A DNA stretch of 7,756 nucleotides from Candidatus Hecatellales archaeon ex4484_218 (GTDB taxonomy: Archaea; Thermoproteota; Bathyarchaeia; Hecatellales; Hecatellaceae): NCBI GenBank assembly GCA_002254975.1, contig NJEB01000061.1, forward strand, positions 1-7,756. Direction: 5' to 3'. Every line of letters starts with the position of its first letter. The stretch's first letter is position 1. The position numbers and the translations under genes are program-made. Shown one piece after another: positions 6,992-7,756 of the stretch. The notes beneath the pieces are model-generated. The model saw nothing but the letters and a program-made list of their open reading frames with translations, did no database searches and was not told the DNA's origin.

Positions 6992-7756
6992 TTAACCACC
7001 CAAAACAGCTGTAACATATTTATCTATGTTAAAAAGACTAAATGCAGCCTTCTCAGAAACATCTAAAATAGGTTGAGGCCATATCCCAAATAAAACTATA
7101 AGTCCAGCTAGTATCAAAATTGGAATTGTCATAATTGCTGGGGCTTCTTTAACATCCATAACCTTCTCGGAAGCTTCCATCCTGACCAGCACATTTATAA
7201 ATCTTAGATAGTAGCCAGCAGATATTGCGCTGTTGATTATTCCTGCAACCACAAGCCAAATTAATCCGCTTTCAATTCCAGCGGTAAATAAAATAAACTT
7301 ACTTACAAAACCGTTTAATGGTGGAACTCCTATTAATCCAAGAAAAGATATTGTTAAAGCCATGGTTGTTAAAGGCATTTTACTTCCAACACCAGCTAAC
7401 TCATCCAGTTTTCTTGTCCCAACTTGATGGAGAAAAGCTCCTGCACAAAGAAAAGCTAACCCTTTCATTATACTATGGTTAAATATATGTAGTAGAACAC
7501 CTGAAATTCCTAGCTGATTTGCTGCTGCAACCCCAACCAATATATAACCTATTTGGGCTATGCTTGAAAATGCAAGCATTCTTTTTATGTCATCTTGAAG
7601 TAAAGCCATAAAGTTTCCAACAGTCATTGTAAAAAAGCTTACCATACTTATCAAAAAAACCCAGTTGATATGGGCTGGTTGAAAAACAAGAAAAAGAATT
7701 CTACATAAAGCATAAACACCAACCTTTATCACAACACCTGAAAGTATTGCGCTAAC
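6992..7756 (-). CDS. Complex I-like antiporter-type subunit (NuoM/MrpD-like), C-terminal part
   Basis: The frame is open through the right window edge, so the first half of the gene (TM1 to about TM7) is missing. The 254 visible residues begin VSAILSGVVIKVGVYALCR, the TM8 region of the NuoM/N/MrpD family, so the in-frame GTG at 7732 is internal and not the start. Key residues in fragment numbering are the TM8 Lys K11, DDIKR (55-59), H94 and K98 in NHSIMK, and the TM12 Lys K153 in NGFVSKF. A Lys at TM12, where E. coli NuoM has Glu, makes it more like MrpD or NuoN. The tail EAPAIM...LFGIWPQPILD is paralogous to the tail of the last gene of the operon. It sits just before nuoL, so three pumping-type subunits follow one another. 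The exact subunit letter is unsure without the N-terminal half. Confidence 0.88.
   Translation of the reverse strand, partial: VSAILSGVVIKVGVYALCRILFLVFQPAHINWVFLISMVSFFTMTVGNFMALLQDDIKRMLAFSSIAQIGYILVGVAAANQLGISGVLLHIFNHSIMKGLAFLCAGAFLHQVGTRKLDELAGVGSKMPLTTMALTISFLGLIGVPPLNGFVSKFILFTAGIESGLIWLVVAGIINSAISAGYYLRFINVLVRMEASEKVMDVKEAPAIMTIPILILAGLIVLFGIWPQPILDVSEKAAFSLFNIDKYVTAVLGG
6996..7001 (-). promoter_or_regulatory. Ribosome binding site for nuoL
   Basis: GGGTGG on the - strand is 7 bases before the nuoL ATG (6988). It covers the last codons of the preceding subunit gene, whose stop is only 3 bases from the start of nuoL. It supports the chosen start and operon coupling. Confidence 0.55.

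Noticed and set aside
7233..7427. 64-residue open frame on the + strand
   Set aside because: It is antisense to the NuoM/MrpD-like gene, has no ribosome binding site and no recognisable motif.
7730..7732. GTG as the start of the right-edge gene
   Set aside because: The frame stays open to the window edge, and the eight residues before the GTG (VSAILSGV) are conserved family sequence, so the GTG is internal.

Overview
The window looks like an AT-rich archaeal chromosome, most likely from the TACK group (Thermoproteota or Bathyarchaeia-like). The evidence is a deoxyhypusine synthase next to an agmatinase-like gene, a family B polymerase that resembles the Sulfolobus PolB1 (Dpo1) type along its length, and a complex I-like operon with an archaeal-style NuoL. 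The lineage is an inference from protein resemblance; there is no rRNA gene in the window. Genes are packed tightly, with no intergenic stretch over 30 bases outside the damaged polymerase gene.

The left half is on the + strand. It starts with the C-terminal 64 codons of deoxyhypusine synthase, including its active-site lysine. An agmatinase-family ureohydrolase overlaps it by 11 bases, and this pair fits an agmatine-based route to hypusine on aIF5A. A PolB1-type replicative polymerase follows after 27 bases. Its reading frame is broken: the N-terminal domain, the exonuclease motifs and palm motif A are intact. About 110 residues that should carry motif B (KxxxNxxYG) and motif C (YGDTDS) are then missing, and the thumb continues in another frame. 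This is either a real deletion that kills the gene or an assembly collapse; the sequence alone cannot decide.

The right half is on the - strand and holds the end of a complex I-like (Nuo/Fpo-type) operon. In transcription order it has an antiporter-like NuoM/MrpD-type subunit cut by the window edge, a 675-residue NuoL with its C-terminal lateral helix, and a 499-residue NuoN/NuoM-type subunit. Spacings are 3 and 0 bases, with ribosome binding sites at or inside the end of the preceding gene. These proteins would form the membrane proton- or sodium-pumping arm; the electron-input module lies outside the window, so the electron donor is unknown.

The polymerase locus and this operon converge, and their stop codons overlap by 4 bases. 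Two pump-subunit oddities stand out: NuoL has Lys where the near-universal TM5 Glu should be and Ser where the TM6 Arg is usual, and the last subunit lacks the central TM8 lysine.
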